Source: Coptis chinensis
Taxonomy: Eukaryota; Streptophyta; Magnoliopsida; Ranunculales; Ranunculaceae
Reading direction: 5' to 3'
DNA: 64,000 bases
NCBI GenBank assembly: GCA_015680905.1
Contig: CM027377.1
Coordinates: 88,701,001 to 88,765,000 of the forward strand
Position numbers and translations under genes: made by a program. Below are positions 47,206-59,072 of this stretch, piece by piece; positions within the stretch are counted from its first letter, which is position 1; each line of letters opens with the position of its first letter. The notes beneath the pieces were generated by a model that made no database searches, was not told the origin of the DNA, and saw only the letters and a list, made by a program, of their open reading frames with translations.

Positions 47206-47415
47206 CTACTTAATTAACTTAGTGAAATGAAAGCTAAGTCTGATAGACCTAGAACGTAACCAAGCATACACCTTCTTCATCTTTGAACGAAAGGGTGTCC
47301 AAGTGAATGATCGTGAGAAAATGGATGTTTGTGGAAGATATGTTGGGTATGTATAAGTTTTATAAAGAAAGAATGGAAAAAATGGGAATGTGGGTTTAGC
47401 ACAAAACTCATTCAT
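47206..47415 (-). pseudogene. Small conserved ORF, copy A1, truncated
   Basis: Starts MNEFCAKPTFPFF like A2 but stops after FHFTKLIK, because the sequence near 47210 differs from A2 (taattaac versus gacgcaac). About 70 of roughly 91 codons remain open. Confidence 0.5.
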
Positions 47416-47659
47416 GGTGTAGGTAGGAACTGTCTTAATTATATGAAAATGAAGGTGTCAAGTGCCTTTTTCTTGGGAATTATTTCTGTAGTAGGAGGAT
47501 TTAGAAAATCATGAAGCACAGGGGAGAAACAAGAGGTTCAAGTGCAAACTCAAGGTTCCTTCAAAAGGTGGAAGGTGGGGAAAATTGGTGAAGGAAGATA
47601 AATGAGTGACAGATGATGATGTGAGGTGGATTAATGGGGCTCGGCTAGAGCTCTCGTGG

Positions 47660-48613
47660 TTTAGATCATCGTGAAGCCTTGAGATATGCAAGACATTCCT
47701 CAATAGTTAGGTCAAAAGAATCACTGGGATATAAGGTGAAAAATTCATTTTCCGTTATAGCGTCAAGGGATGAATGGATGCTGACAGGGGGGAACTCGCG
47801 AGGTGGCAGGGAAGAGTTGCAAAAGAGTCGAAGGAAATCTTCCTCGACTTCCAGGGAGTTCTCGTCAAAGTTGGAAATTCGAAAGGAAAGGAATTTGTGC
47901 ATCTGATTATCAGGAAATGTGGTTTTGAAATAATCTTGAGCTAAGCTCTTGATCATGCTAACCTCTCCATCCGAAGTCGTAACTGGGAACTGTTTCATCA
48001 TTTTAAAAACATTTACCTCAACAGAAAGATAGCCAAAAGACATGGACATCGAACTATCATGGAAATTTATGAGCGTGTTGGTAGTAACCAAGAAGGGACG
48101 CCCTAAGATGATCGAACAGAGTCGATTAACGGGCGACTTCGTTATCGAGGATAACAAAATCAGCAGATAGTAGAAATCTTGAACCTTAACAAATACATTT
48201 TCAACCACACCCTTAGGATACTTAATAAACCCGACAACTAATTGGAACGCGTCATTTTAGTAGGTTGCATCTCCCCGAGACCTATTTGTTTATAAAAATA
48301 ATATGGGAGTAAACACTTTCGCCCCGTGTCTAATAGCCGCGGTCATTGTGTGGGAATCTCTAAGGTGCATTATGCGATGGGGCGACCCGGGGTCCTTGTA
48401 CTTAACGATTTCATTATGTTCGGTTAAAGTTGGAAACTGTTCAGTTAGAAAGGCGTCTTTTGGAATATTTGTTTTACACCTAGTAATGCACAACTCTTTA
48501 AGAAACTTAGCATGGTGAGGTAACTTTTTAATCGCTTCAAGAAAGGGTAGGTTTATCGTTAGATTTTTGAAAACTTCCCTAATCTCGTCAAAGTTTATAT
48601 CCTTGTTTAACAT
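47660..48613 (-). pseudogene. Aspartic protease region and extension, copy A1
   Basis: 48613-48290 carries the gag-protease linker (LNKDINFDEIREVF, HHAKFLKELC). The active-site block seen in A2 (DLGASVNLLP) is scrambled here by small indels near 48310-48330. The flap-distal block ILGRPFLVTTNTL is present near 48100. An acidic extension (DGEVSMIKSL onward) runs to 47666. Several small compensating indels relative to A2 break the frame near 48120 and 48250. Confidence 0.65.
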
Positions 48614-48619
48614 TGCTAA

Positions 48620-50060
48620 TTTTTGGGGAAATGGTGTTTTCTCTCTATATTTAGCGTGTGGATCAACAGGATGTCTAACCTTGGCTTTCTGTTTCTTAGG
48701 TTGTGGTTTAACTGGTACCTCTACAGGGGTAGGATCTTCAGTTACTATTTCGGTATCTAGTTCAATATCCGGTGTAGGGACTACTGAACTACCGACATAG
48801 TTACGGCGTTATCAACCACTCTGCCAGAACGGAGAGTGGTGATGGCATTTAGCTCACCTCTGTTTGCATTTTCCTTAGTAGTATTACCGTTTACCTTAAA
48901 GGCTATGTTTGTTGTTTTAGGATTAGGTATCTCTTGACCTGGAAACACAACTTTGGGTTTTACTTTCTCTTGGGCTAACTGTTATAAGGAAAGTTGGATG
49001 GCTTGTAAAATCTGTTGTTAGGTTTGCATAAAGGCGCCAAAACAATCCGGTTGTGGAGGAGTGTTTGTTACAGGTTGTGTGACAGGAACTATGTCACGTT
49101 GATTATTAACAGGTGGGTTGTGATAGTTATGATTAACCAGAACGATACCTCTATTGGCATTATAATTATTATTGTTATAATTATTATAATTCCCCTGACC
49201 TTGTCCTTGTCGTGGTGGGAGCTTCGTTGTAATTGTTTGCTGGCCTAACATTTTGATTATTATACCCTAGAGGTGTAACTTGTTGATTATTTCTCCAACT
49301 GAAGTTGGGATGTTGTCTCCAAGGTGCGTTAGGTTCGCTATTAATGGAACAAACATTGTCCGGCTGTGCGGATTGTAGTTCATAGATTATAAGACAATTG
49401 AGTCGGGATGTGCGGGGGACTCAAACAGAAATTACATGGAATAGAGTAGATATTCATGACGGGGTTGGCTTTTGTTGAAAAAAAAAAATAGCTATCTTTT
49501 TATTTAGGGATTCAATTAGAGTTTTAAGCTCAAGATCGGATTTAACCTCAAACATATTGGTAGCCTTAACTGTTGAAGAAGAACTAGCGGAGCGGGAGAT
49601 ATCGTCACTACCCCGCCATTATTATGCTTTGTTTGATCTTCTAAAAATTTATAAGCCTATGAGGCTCCTTTACTGAGGAAACTACCCTCATTCATTATGT
49701 TAAGGACCTCTTTATGGTGGTGTAACAGTCCTTTGAAAAAGGCACGAACTAACGTGTCTTTTGCAAGGTTATTATGTGGACACTCTATAAGAAGGTCAGT
49801 GAAACGATTCCAAGCCTCTGAAAAGGATTCATGAGGATTCTGTCGAAAAAATTGAATCTTGGAAAGTATTTAATCTGTCTTCAGTGGTGGGTAAAAATGT
49901 TCCATAAATAGTTGAACAAGTTTGGCCCATGAGTCCACGAATTAGGCACTTGGGCATTTAAACAAGACGCGCCTTTGTCGGGCTAGGGTGAAAGGAAACA
50001 CCCTCGGTTTAATTTGTTCAAAGACCAACCGTAGGATGATGGAATGTGGTAAGGACTTGT
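48620..50060 (-). pseudogene. gag region, copy A1
   Basis: The frame is fragmented but gag features are readable on the minus strand: FxENPHES and ECPHNNLAK near 49770-49860, then HHHKEVLNIMNEG near 49700. An Asn/Tyr-rich tract (NYNNYNNNNYN) lies near 49170, and a Lys/Thr-rich linker runs to the protease. This matches the gag pattern of Athila-type elements. No zinc knuckle is seen. Confidence 0.55.
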
Positions 50061-50564
50061 TCAATCCTATGCATGTGATAAGATTTTTCATGGTCTAACC
50101 CATGAAAAAACGGGTAACAAATTAAATATATTTGGGGAGATTTGGAAATCCCCACTGGTCTCCAAGAATGATGCAAGATTTTGGGCTATCGTTCAAGGCT
50201 TTGTAAAAGTAAGATAGAGGAGACTCTCTTTCTGTGTGGTATACTAGCTAGAGGTGTAGTGAGTGGTATACTAGAAATGCGTGTTTGTTAACATTGACAT
50301 TTGATTACGTTAGGCATTTTTCTTCTACCTGACCTTAATCTCATGCAAGGCTAAGACCAATCTTAACTAAACACGACAACCGTCAAAACAATCCTGATAT
50401 GCTAGTATAAACCTCTAACAGGAGATGCAAGGAGTGGTAGAAAAAAGTACCTGAATGCCTCCTTGCTTCGCTTATGAATAGTGTTTTTTGTATAATGAGC
50501 TTAGTGTGTGTAACAAGTTAGAAACACTGAATAACTTGAAGTAATGGAAGTTTGTACTAACCGG
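50061..50564. other. A1 leader between LTR and gag
   Basis: No gene. It contains the conserved 'gcaaggaggcattcaggtac' block (inverted at about 50440-50465) shared with E and A2. No standard primer-binding site is recognised next to 50565. Confidence 0.55.
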
Positions 50565-52330
50565 TCATAAAAGTAAAATGATTAGTTTTACCTACTTAAT
50601 AAGTAATGAGACTCAAACGTAAGTAAAACTAAAACTATTTTACGTGCTTATATTATCAAAGTTTTTCTACTCGATGCTATTGCAATATAGTTGGAATAGA
50701 GTTCGCTCAACTCCTAGTTCTTTAGAATTTACGTTAACTAAGATTATCAATTCTATCAAAGTCGATGAGAGTAATGATGGATTATGTAATTATGCTACGA
50801 TGGAAATTATACTAATCAAGATGCGATAAATCAAACTACGGAAATGCTAACTTGACAATATGAGGAGGAATTAGGAGAATTTGATTCCACCTTAATTCGA
50901 CTTAATTTCCTAACGAAGAATTGTCATATCCAAATTGTAATGCTTCCGCATACCAACTAGGTGTTTCTAATCCCTAATTGTTCATGGTCATCTCTACCAA
51001 CTAACAACTAGCATGTGAAGCAATTAAACCCATTCTCATGGTGAAATAATTACTTTCTAGAATGAAATAAAACATTACGAACTACTCTACACTAATCGAA
51101 ATCAAGTTTCATCAAGGCTTCCTCAAACCCCTCTAATTAAGGTTTTAGCCTTGAATCATTATACTATCATTTCTTAAACAAGAACAAATATAACAACTCA
51201 TTATTGAATAAATGATCGAACTTTATAATCTAAATTAACAATAGTCTAAGATTCAAAATGGATTAAACCCAATTTAAAACTAATTTAGAACTAAGATATT
51301 GAATACTAATTATCACTAGGGTTAGTTAGACTTACCCCATTACTAGTTGCAATTAGTGTTACCACCCGTCTTCAAAAATATTAGTGATACCCCCAATTGC
51401 AAGATCCAACGGTTTCTGAGATGAATTTTTTTTTAGATGAAGAAATCAATCGCTGGATCACTCAAATGGGGGCAAGATCACTAATATTTTGAAAACAGGG
51501 GTAACACTAATTGCAACTAGTAATGGGGGGGTAAGTTTAACTAACCCAATTAAAACAACTAATTATGAATTTAAGACAACTAAATCTAAATAAAAATTGA
51601 ATCAATAAACTAAATTGAAATGAAAAACTAATACTTTATTATAAAACTAAAAATGATTCTAAATAATAATCTACTTTGTTCTATAACTAATTAATTGAAT
51701 GTAAAAACTAGATCTAAAAACTCAGTTCTTGGCTTATGGCTAACTAAAAAACTATATGCTTAAGAGCTAAGTCTTCTGTCTTTAAATGGAGGAGACCAGA
51801 TCCACTTTTTCGTGCATGGGCTGAGGAGCCATGTTTTGGGCCGAAAAATCGAGCCCAAGCCCCAATTTCTTCAGTCCACGGAGGCCTTTCAAGCTAGATT
51901 TGACTTCAACAGCCTTTTCGTCCACTTTTGCTCTTCTGATTGGGTCAATTCTTAGACCATTAGCGAGCTCTTTCTGAGACGGTCGTTTTGACATAAGGTA
52001 GGCCCAATTCCAAGGTCTGAGTCCAAAGATCGAAAGTTCTACTGACTTTTATGCGTTGTTTCTGCCCGCGTTGATTTTGACTTTTTAGCTTTGACCGGGC
52101 TTTAAATGGGCTTTTTCTCCTTGGATCTTGGCCTTTAATCATAGAACTTCTTAACAACCAACCCTTGCTCCATTATCTCGTAAAAGGGGTGCATTTCTAC
52201 ACATATTCAACTCCAATGCCAGAAATACATAAGAACACGATAATAGTACAAACTCTTACTTATTAATCACATAATTGGTCAAAAAGCAATATTGTTAAAG
52301 AGTAAAAACTACAGTTTTGGGCTCTTATCA
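50565..52330 (-). repeat. Family A LTR (5' LTR of A1), with MITE
   Basis: 1766 bases; the excess over the 3' LTR (1555) is largely the insertion at 51319-51547. It starts TGATAAGAGCCC on the minus strand at 52330, and a polypurine tract of the next unit lies directly outside it. Confidence 0.8.
51319..51547. mobile_element. MITE-like insertion, 229 bp
   Basis: It has terminal inverted repeats from GGGTTAGTTAGACTTACCCC to the matching CTAACCC end, extending inward over about 48 bases with a few differences (attactagttgcaattagtg versus its inverse). The empty site is readable in the 3' LTR near 42683 (ctaattatcaaattaagac). A target-site duplication could not be settled, so the superfamily is open. 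Confidence 0.75.
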
Positions 52331-52446
52331 AACCAGCCCCAAACAGCATTTTGCTTGTCCTCAAGCAAATATGAGAAATTAGAATAAGTGACCAAAAATG
52401 AAGTTCTAACTAATCTCGTTTCGCTGAGTGTGATTGCATGGACCAT
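52331..52446 (-). repeat. Stub of a third family A internal region
   Basis: Polypurine tract and tail sequence match 43497-43615 and 56395-56515. It is cut at 52446 by the family B LTR at 'gcatggaccat'. Confidence 0.75.
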
Positions 52447-54030
52447 TGATAAGTGCTTAAAAAGTGCATTTTAACCTTCGATTATACCTCTTGTTTAGCC
52501 ATCTTAGTGGACTAACAGTGCTTGTAAGTTATGTTTTATGATTCTACAGGTGAAAAAGAGAGTGTAGTAGAATATTAGAGAAAAAGGGGTAAAACGGAGC
52601 AATTCGGAGCATAAAAGATCACATGGGAAGCCCATGGACAATCATGGAGAAGGCTAAGGAATTTAAGCTATTAAATATGCGACTTGGACCTATTTTAAAG
52701 CATATTTGGAAGCCCAAGGCCAAAGGATTCATTGCTTGGACCAAAGCCCGCGAAGGAGGATAGAAGGATAGAGCAGAAGAGACAAAATAGACTTCCGCCG
52801 TCTGGGGCCGCATGGATCGCATGTCCAGACAAGATTTCTGGCCCGAGAGGCGATGGATCGTGCATCCGGATGCACAAAATGACACTCAGAGTAGCCAATT
52901 CCTTCTCAATTTTGGAGACAAAGTTGGACTCTAAAAGAAGTTGATTTGTATTAGGAAACAAATGACGGTTTGGAATGCTTAAAGAACTCATTGTAACACC
53001 TATAAATAGAGGACCTAAGTGCCTCATGTAATTTGCCAATTCACTTATACTCTTGTCTCCAGAACTTTAGGCAGAGAGAGATTAATAATAAAAGATTCGG
53101 TTTTAACTAGCCGAGTCTTAATAAGTTAGTCTTTCTAATCTTATGTTCTTCGACTCTTCTTCTTGTTGTTATTCGTGTTCTTCCTTCTTTATGGAAAGCT
53201 AATCTTCTCCTTCAAGGGAGGAGATGAAGCCGGTGATTAAGGTTTAATGATTCTTCTGGTTCATGGTGTTCTTCAATCAGGTTGGTTCTTTATGTTTTTA
53301 GTTATTAGTTTCATTTACCGGCACTGTGGGATGGGCGATAGATTAAGGTTTTTATTTATTGCAATCGAATATCATGCTAGTTTAGGGTTTTATTTATTGC
53401 AATTGAATATTTGCTAGTGACATACTTTTATTTATTGCAATTGAATATAATGCTAGAAGAGGGTTTTATTTATTGTAATTGAATATTATACTATTATTCT
53501 CTACTTTTTTTCTAGTTGTGTAGTGTTTTAAAGTAAGGGAAGTATTCCTTGTGTTTGCCTTAGATGGTGATTCATTGAATAGCTGCCCAAGCTCACATAA
53601 AAGGAAAGAAGATATTAGTAACATGAACATAGGAACAACCTTAAGTAGAGTTCTTTGTTAACGATGTTTTAGTTCAAGAGGGCATCGACACTTCGCCGAT
53701 TGCCTAATTGTAGTCTACTTGTGAGAACAACCATAAAGCATAAGGTCACAGAGCAAAAGTATTGGTGGATTCTAATCTCTTGAATTCTCTCTCTTATAAA
53801 TTCTCAATAGTTTAATTTAGTTTAGTATTAGAATCTACAATATCTATAATAATAGTTATTAATCCCTCAAACCCCCTTTCCAGTCTTGTCTTTCATATAA
53901 ACATACACTTAAAAGTGGAACGATAACCTACTCTTCCTTTACTTATTGAGGGATAATTAGGTTTTAATAAACTTCTATTTGTTCAACGACAATCATCTCA
54001 AGTGTACACACAAAAGGAGCTGCGATGTCA
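52447..54030 (+). repeat. Family B LTR, copy 1
   Basis: Begins TGATAAGTGCTTAAAAAG and matches copy 2 at 55379-56133. TATA box 53001-53009. The end is uncertain: 'gatgtca' at 54030 is followed after two bases by TGGCGCCG, which fits the 3' end of tRNA-Asp, the primer used by many Athila/Tat elements. However, 54000 (aatcatctca) is an alternative end. GC-rich variable sequence lies upstream of the TATA box (52795-52875). Short ORFs inside are not conserved in copy 2. Confidence 0.6.
53001..53009 (+). promoter_or_regulatory. TATA box of family B LTR 1
   Basis: TATAAATAG, about 554 bases into the LTR; also at 55963-55971 in copy 2. It sets the transcription direction as plus. Confidence 0.6.
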
Positions 54031-55372
54031 AATGGCGCCGATCCATGATCCAATCCCTAACGAAAATTGCATTGTAACAAGAACCACAATCTATCAAAAG
54101 GAAATTTATCCCAACAGATTGATGCCCAACCGTGACAGGGAAATGAACCTTTCCAATGGCATTGGCTGGTTCTCCGTTGAATCCAATGATTGGGTTACGG
54201 TCTTCTATGATCAAGTCCTCTGAGAGTTTCATTCTAGAGTAAGCCCTGGTGAATAACACGCTAGCTGAGCTTCCTGTGTCGATAAGAATCTTACGCACCC
54301 TAAAGATTCCTATCCATGCAGTAATGACAACAGCGTCATTGTGATGGTAATAAACCCCTTTTAAGGTCATTCTCGGTGAACTTCAACTCGTGGCCTTCAT
54401 AGGTCTCCAGATTGATACCTTGGTCAAAATTGAAACCGCTGACTGGTAATGATCTTGTATATGACAAAGTTTCAAGCGTGTTTCTATCTTACGCTGACGG
54501 CGAGAGACGCTATCGACACGTGCGTGGCATACATCGATAACGTTATGGTCAGCCAAGTTGATATGGCCTGACCGAGGTTTGTTTTGAACAAACTCAGTAA
54601 GCTGTCCCTCATCAACGAGGCGTTGAACTTCTTTCTTTAAAGCTCTGTAGTGATCTGTTTCATGCCCAATATCATCGTGATATTTGCATTTTTTATTTTT
54701 ATCCCGCCTACCTATAGGATCTTCTGGCAGTGGCCGAGATGGCCGTAACATTTTTTTAGTTCTGATTTTTTCGTATAGGTCTGCAAGGCCAAGAGTCAAA
54801 GTGATGAATACCTTTTCATCTAGATTTGGGGCCTTTGTATTATTTTGAGTACTCATTTTGTTACCTTGATTGGTAATCTTATCCTTTGTGGAGTCCTTGG
54901 AAATGGGATCTGCGTCATCCTTTCTCTGTCGAGACTTTTGATCATCTTCCACTCGAACGTACCCTTCTACTCGGGTGAATAAATCAGAGAGGGTGGTAGG
55001 CGGCTTTCGAGTAAGAGAGTTGTAAAGTCCATCTCTGTCGAAATGCAATGCTTGATGTAATGCATGTATTGCGAAAGCATCACTCACATCCTGAACTTTG
55101 GCGTGAAGCTTCCTGAATCGTCGTACCAAACTCTTGATTGTTTCACCTTTCTCCATAGCGAGATTGAACAGTGTGCTCGGACTCTTCTTCGTCTTCATAT
55201 TGTACTGAAAACATTCAACAAACATATCACTGAGCTTGGTAAATGAATCAACTGAACGCGGAGCCAACTTGTTGAACCAGGACAGTGTGTATCCTTTCAA
55301 CGTTGCTGGAAAAATACGACACATTAACGACTCATGAAATTCCCATAAGGTCATAGCTGCTTGGTAGCTCAT
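53993..55372 (-). pseudogene. Tat-like gag-protease fragment, antisense to family B LTRs
   Basis: The gag part (55372-54383) carries the Retrotrans_gag pattern (LKGYTLSWFNKLAPRSVDSF, FVECF, ETIKSLVRRF) and a knuckle-like KYHDDIGHETDHY. The protease part (54370-53993) has ILIDTGSSASVLF and IGFNGEP. The Tat lineage is suggested by this combination. The N-terminal part of gag is missing; the fragment begins a few bases from the start of LTR B copy 2. An in-frame TGA near 54383 and a likely frame change at an A4G4 run near 54355 interrupt it. No reverse transcriptase follows. Confidence 0.75.
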
Positions 55373-55378
55373 GACGTG

Positions 55379-56133
55379 TGATAAGTGCTCAAAAAGTGCT
55401 ATTTAACCCTCGATTATGCCTCTTGTTTAGCCATCTTAGTGGACTAATAGTGTTTATAAGTTGTGTTTTAAGATTCTACAGGTGAAAAAGAGAGTTTTGT
55501 AGAATATTAGAGAAAATGGGGTAAAACAAAGCAATTCGGAGAATTAAGGATCACATGGGAGGCCCGTGGACAATCATGGAGAAGGCCAAGGAATTGGAGC
55601 TATTAAAGATGTGACTTGGACCTATTTTAAAGTCTATTTGGAAGCCCAAGGCCAAAGGATTCGTTGCTTGGACCAAAGCCCGCAAAAGAGGATAGAAGGA
55701 TAGAGCGTAAGAGAAAATCAGCTTATCGTGCCCTGACGATGATGTATCGAGCGCCCGAGACGATTGATTGCGTCCCGGGACTCATAGATCGGCGTCCGGA
55801 CACATTGATTAAGTCTGGGATGCATGAATAATGCGTCCGCACGCATGAATCGACTTCAGAGCCAATTCCTTCTCAGTTTGAAGACGAAGTCGACTGAAGA
55901 AGTCTATTTGTATTAGGAAACAAATGACGGTTTGGAATGCTTCTAGAGCTCATTGTAACCCCTATAAATAGAGGACCTAAGTGCCTCATGTATTTGGCCA
56001 ATTCACTTATATTCTTGTCTCCAGAACTTGAGGTAGAGAGTCTTAATAAATTATTCTTTCTAGTCTTATGTTCTTCAACTCTTCTTCTTGTTGTTCTTCC
56101 TTCTATATGGAAGGCTAATCTTCTCCTTCAAGA
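55379..56133 (+). repeat. Family B LTR, copy 2, truncated
   Basis: Starts TGATAAGTGCTCAAAAAG and follows copy 1 for 755 bases to 'cttctccttcaag', then switches abruptly to family A LTR sequence. The variable GC-rich part (55730-55860) contains imperfect repeats built on 'gcgtccgg' and 'gattgat'. Confidence 0.8.
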
Positions 56134-56394
56134 GTTGACTTTGACTTTTTAGCTTTGAACGGGCTTTAAATGGGCTTTTTCTACTCGGATCTTGGCCTTT
56201 AATCAAATAACTTCTTAACAACCAACCCTTGCTCCATTATCTCACAAAAAGGGCGCATTTCTGCACATATTCGACTCAAATGCCTGAAATACATAAGAAC
56301 ACGATAACAGTACTAACTCTTACTTATTAATCACATAATTGGTAAAAAGGTAATATTATTAAAGAGTTAAAACTACAGTTTTGGACTCTTATCA
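56134..56394 (-). repeat. Family A LTR (3' LTR of A2), truncated to 261 bp
   Basis: Corresponds to 43240-43496. The rest of the LTR is missing because of the breakpoint with LTR B. Confidence 0.8.
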
Positions 56395-57734
56395 AACCAC
56401 CCCAAAATAGCATTTTGCTTGTCCTCTAGCAAATATGAGAAATTAGAATAAGTGACCAAAAATGGAGTTCTAACTAATCTCGTTTCACCAAGTGCGATTG
56501 CATTGACCATATGCAACAAGGCCTTAAACCATTAGGTATTCCCTAGTAGACGAGTTATAGCCTCGTGAGAGTTTTCCAGTGAAGGTACTCACAAACTTCA
56601 TCTATACTACAACGACTAAGAAATAAAACTATTGTTTCATTATTTATTGTCTCAATTATCTATACATCCCACTAGCAATGAATACAGAATAATCAAGTCG
56701 AAACCTAAGCTAATATATGCATAATAATCAATCATCTACGAATAAACATATATGCAATGAGTAATACTATGAAATGCACTCACAAGTTCGTTTCTTAAAC
56801 TTTGGAATAACGCCCCACGAAGTAGGTCCTCACATAAATGTCAAGACAAAACACTTCTGATTTTTCTCGCTCATGTTTCGCTACTCCAAAGTATAGTGGG
56901 CACACTTTACCTTGCAATCTCAATGACACACAAGGAAGCCAAAGTCGGTCAAACACATATGTCACTTACTATCACACTAACCTATTCCTAATTGAGATAG
57001 AGGTCTTCTTTAGGTGTTGCGGGGATTAGGTGATGGTTTAAGAATAAAGGAAAAGGATATTCAAAAAGACCGGTCACGATAATAATAGAGTCTTCATATT
57101 ATGTAACTAGAGAAAAACCTTGTTCTTTACTTTTTTCTTCTACATTTTGTTTCCATCCTTAGCCATTTTTTTCTTTTTCTTTGGCTTTTGACTCCTTTGA
57201 TTCTGTTTTTGGAGTTCTAACTCTTTATTTTATTTTATTTATTTCTTTGTTTCTTTTCTTTGCTTAGGATATGGTATAGTGATCAAGCAAGTGGACGGTG
57301 ATTTCTCTATCCCAAATTTACTTCTCCCTTGTGTCATTTCTCAATATTTCACTCATATGAGGCTTTAGGGTATATTCTCACAGGATTTGTATAATAAGTA
57401 CTCTAGTCTAGATTTGAAACTTACTTTGCCAACAATCATAGATACTCATGCAATATATTTATAGAAAGATGCAAAGATTATTATCTACATATTAACCTAA
57501 GTTCCTAAAAACTATTCTAATGCAAAAGCTAACGTGAGACTTCTAGATTATTAATATCATAGGGAAAGAAAACAATACCAATATTCCTAAGTGTATAGCA
57601 TAACCTTTTTATTTATATTTTTGATTTTTTTGAAATTTTTTGCTAGAAAACAAGTGCATATTGTACATATCTATAACCTAACAGATGCCTTAATTACGGT
57701 GTTTCTATGCCACCCCCAAGCAAGAAGCATGCTT
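56395..57734. other. A2 non-coding tail
   Basis: No gene; matches 43497-44833. The polypurine tract lies at 56395-56418 (minus). Confidence 0.65.
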
Positions 57735-58177
57735 TGTCCTCAAAGTATTGAAATAAAAAGGCTAGAAAAATACCATAGAAACGCCAAGTGAAATTTTGGA
57801 ACATCTGCAAAAACAAGGTTAAAACATTCTAATAAAGAAAAATAAAAAAAATAGACGAACTCTATATGATTTCCACCCATTATGGGGATAACAAGAATCA
57901 AATTGCTTGGGACATAAGCATACACAACCTGAATAAAAACTTACCTTATCTCCGCCAAGTTTGTCCTCAAAGCATTGAAATAAAAAGGGTAGAAAAGTAC
58001 CATGGAAACGCATGAAATTTTGGAATATCTCAAAAACAAGGTTAAAACATACTAATATATAAAATAAAAATAGGCAACTCTATATGAGTTCCACCCATTA
58101 TGGGGATAACAAGAATCAAATTGCTTGGGACATAAGCAGACACTAACTGAAATAAAAACTTACCTTATCTCCAGCGT
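57735..58177 (-). repeat. Duplicated intron-like module in A2
   Basis: Two direct copies, starts 57735 and 57962, as in A1. Some splice-consensus bases differ (for example 'tctccgccaag' near 57950). Confidence 0.7.
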
Positions 58178-59072
58178 TTAAACATCATCCTCCTCCTCTT
58201 CATATAGAAATGAGGTTCCTTCACATCCCCCACGCCATGATGATTTGCTAGGCTTCATGCCATTTATCATATATGATTGCTAACCCGTTAAAGCCACACT
58301 TGGTCGGATGGGGTGTTAGGTGCAACCTGATGAGGTTGTATCCTCTACCCTTTGCCAAATCATTAGGCGGAAAGATTGAATAATATAATTGGTGGGTCTC
58401 ACAATGTCGACCCCAACCCAATCCATGAAGCGGGCACAAAAAACAGGGAAGAAACATAGCATAATACGACAAACTAAAACAGGCATAAAAAGGTACTTAT
58501 GCCTCATGCTATGGGCTCGTGCTAAACTAGACATTAGGGTCTAGGGAATATCATAGAGTATACGTCCCCCAGCTAAAGTGAGGAAAATATCACAAGTTTC
58601 GTCATTCACAGAAGAATAACGCCATTCCCCTTTAATATTTAGCATGATCCAAAACATAACAAAGGCCTTTAATATTCCCCTTGGTCCTCTCGTTCTAAAG
58701 ATTCCTGCCGCCTGTAATGCTCATGCAAATCCTCATAGTTATAAAGGTACATATTATCGACCAAATAGGCATGTGAGTCTTGTATTTTAGCGGACATATC
58801 AAGTCCAAGAACAAAGGCTAGCAAGAACCTAGTAATTTCCATTGGTTCATCCTCACGGTGATGGAGAACACTTGTTCTCCATCCGGTTTATCAAATAACT
58901 TACAATTATCATAAAAATAAGATGTAAGTGCGGGAGAATAATGTTTATCAGGTCTTACCATTAGTGGTTCCCAGCCTACGTGTATGATCACCTCGCGAAA
59001 CCAAGCACCATAGGTGTCGCTTTGGAATAAATCTTCAAAAGACTGCTCTGGTATGATTGTAGGAGATGTCAT
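58178..59072 (-). pseudogene. Athila ORF-1-like pseudogene, copy A2
   Basis: ATG 59072 (MTSPTIIPEQSF) opens the frame. It shifts near 58855, where A1 has 'tcaatggtg' and A2 'tcacggtg'. Homology continues through IFRT (58700) and SSLARAHSMRHKYL (58534-58316) to the acidic end at 58178-58180. Several frame changes are present. Function as for the other copies: unknown, possibly structural or regulatory for the element. Confidence 0.6.

Larger units (their letters stand above)
43497..50564 (-). mobile_element. A1 internal region, 7.07 kb
   Basis: On the minus strand: leader, gag (about 50060-48620), protease and extension (48613-47660), small ORF (47415-47206), ORF-1-like gene (46164-45273), duplicated intron-like module (45270-44830), non-coding tail, polypurine tract (43520-43497). 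No reverse transcriptase or integrase is found, and no gap is long enough to hold them. Confidence 0.8.

Noticed and set aside
52619-53039. Minus-strand ORFs inside LTR B copy 1
   Set aside because: Not conserved in LTR B copy 2 and antisense to the LTR promoter.
54033-54040. TGGCGCCG as a primer-binding site for family B
   Set aside because: Only eight bases fit tRNA-Asp, and the site lies within the end of the antisense protease frame; mentioned as a possibility but not called.
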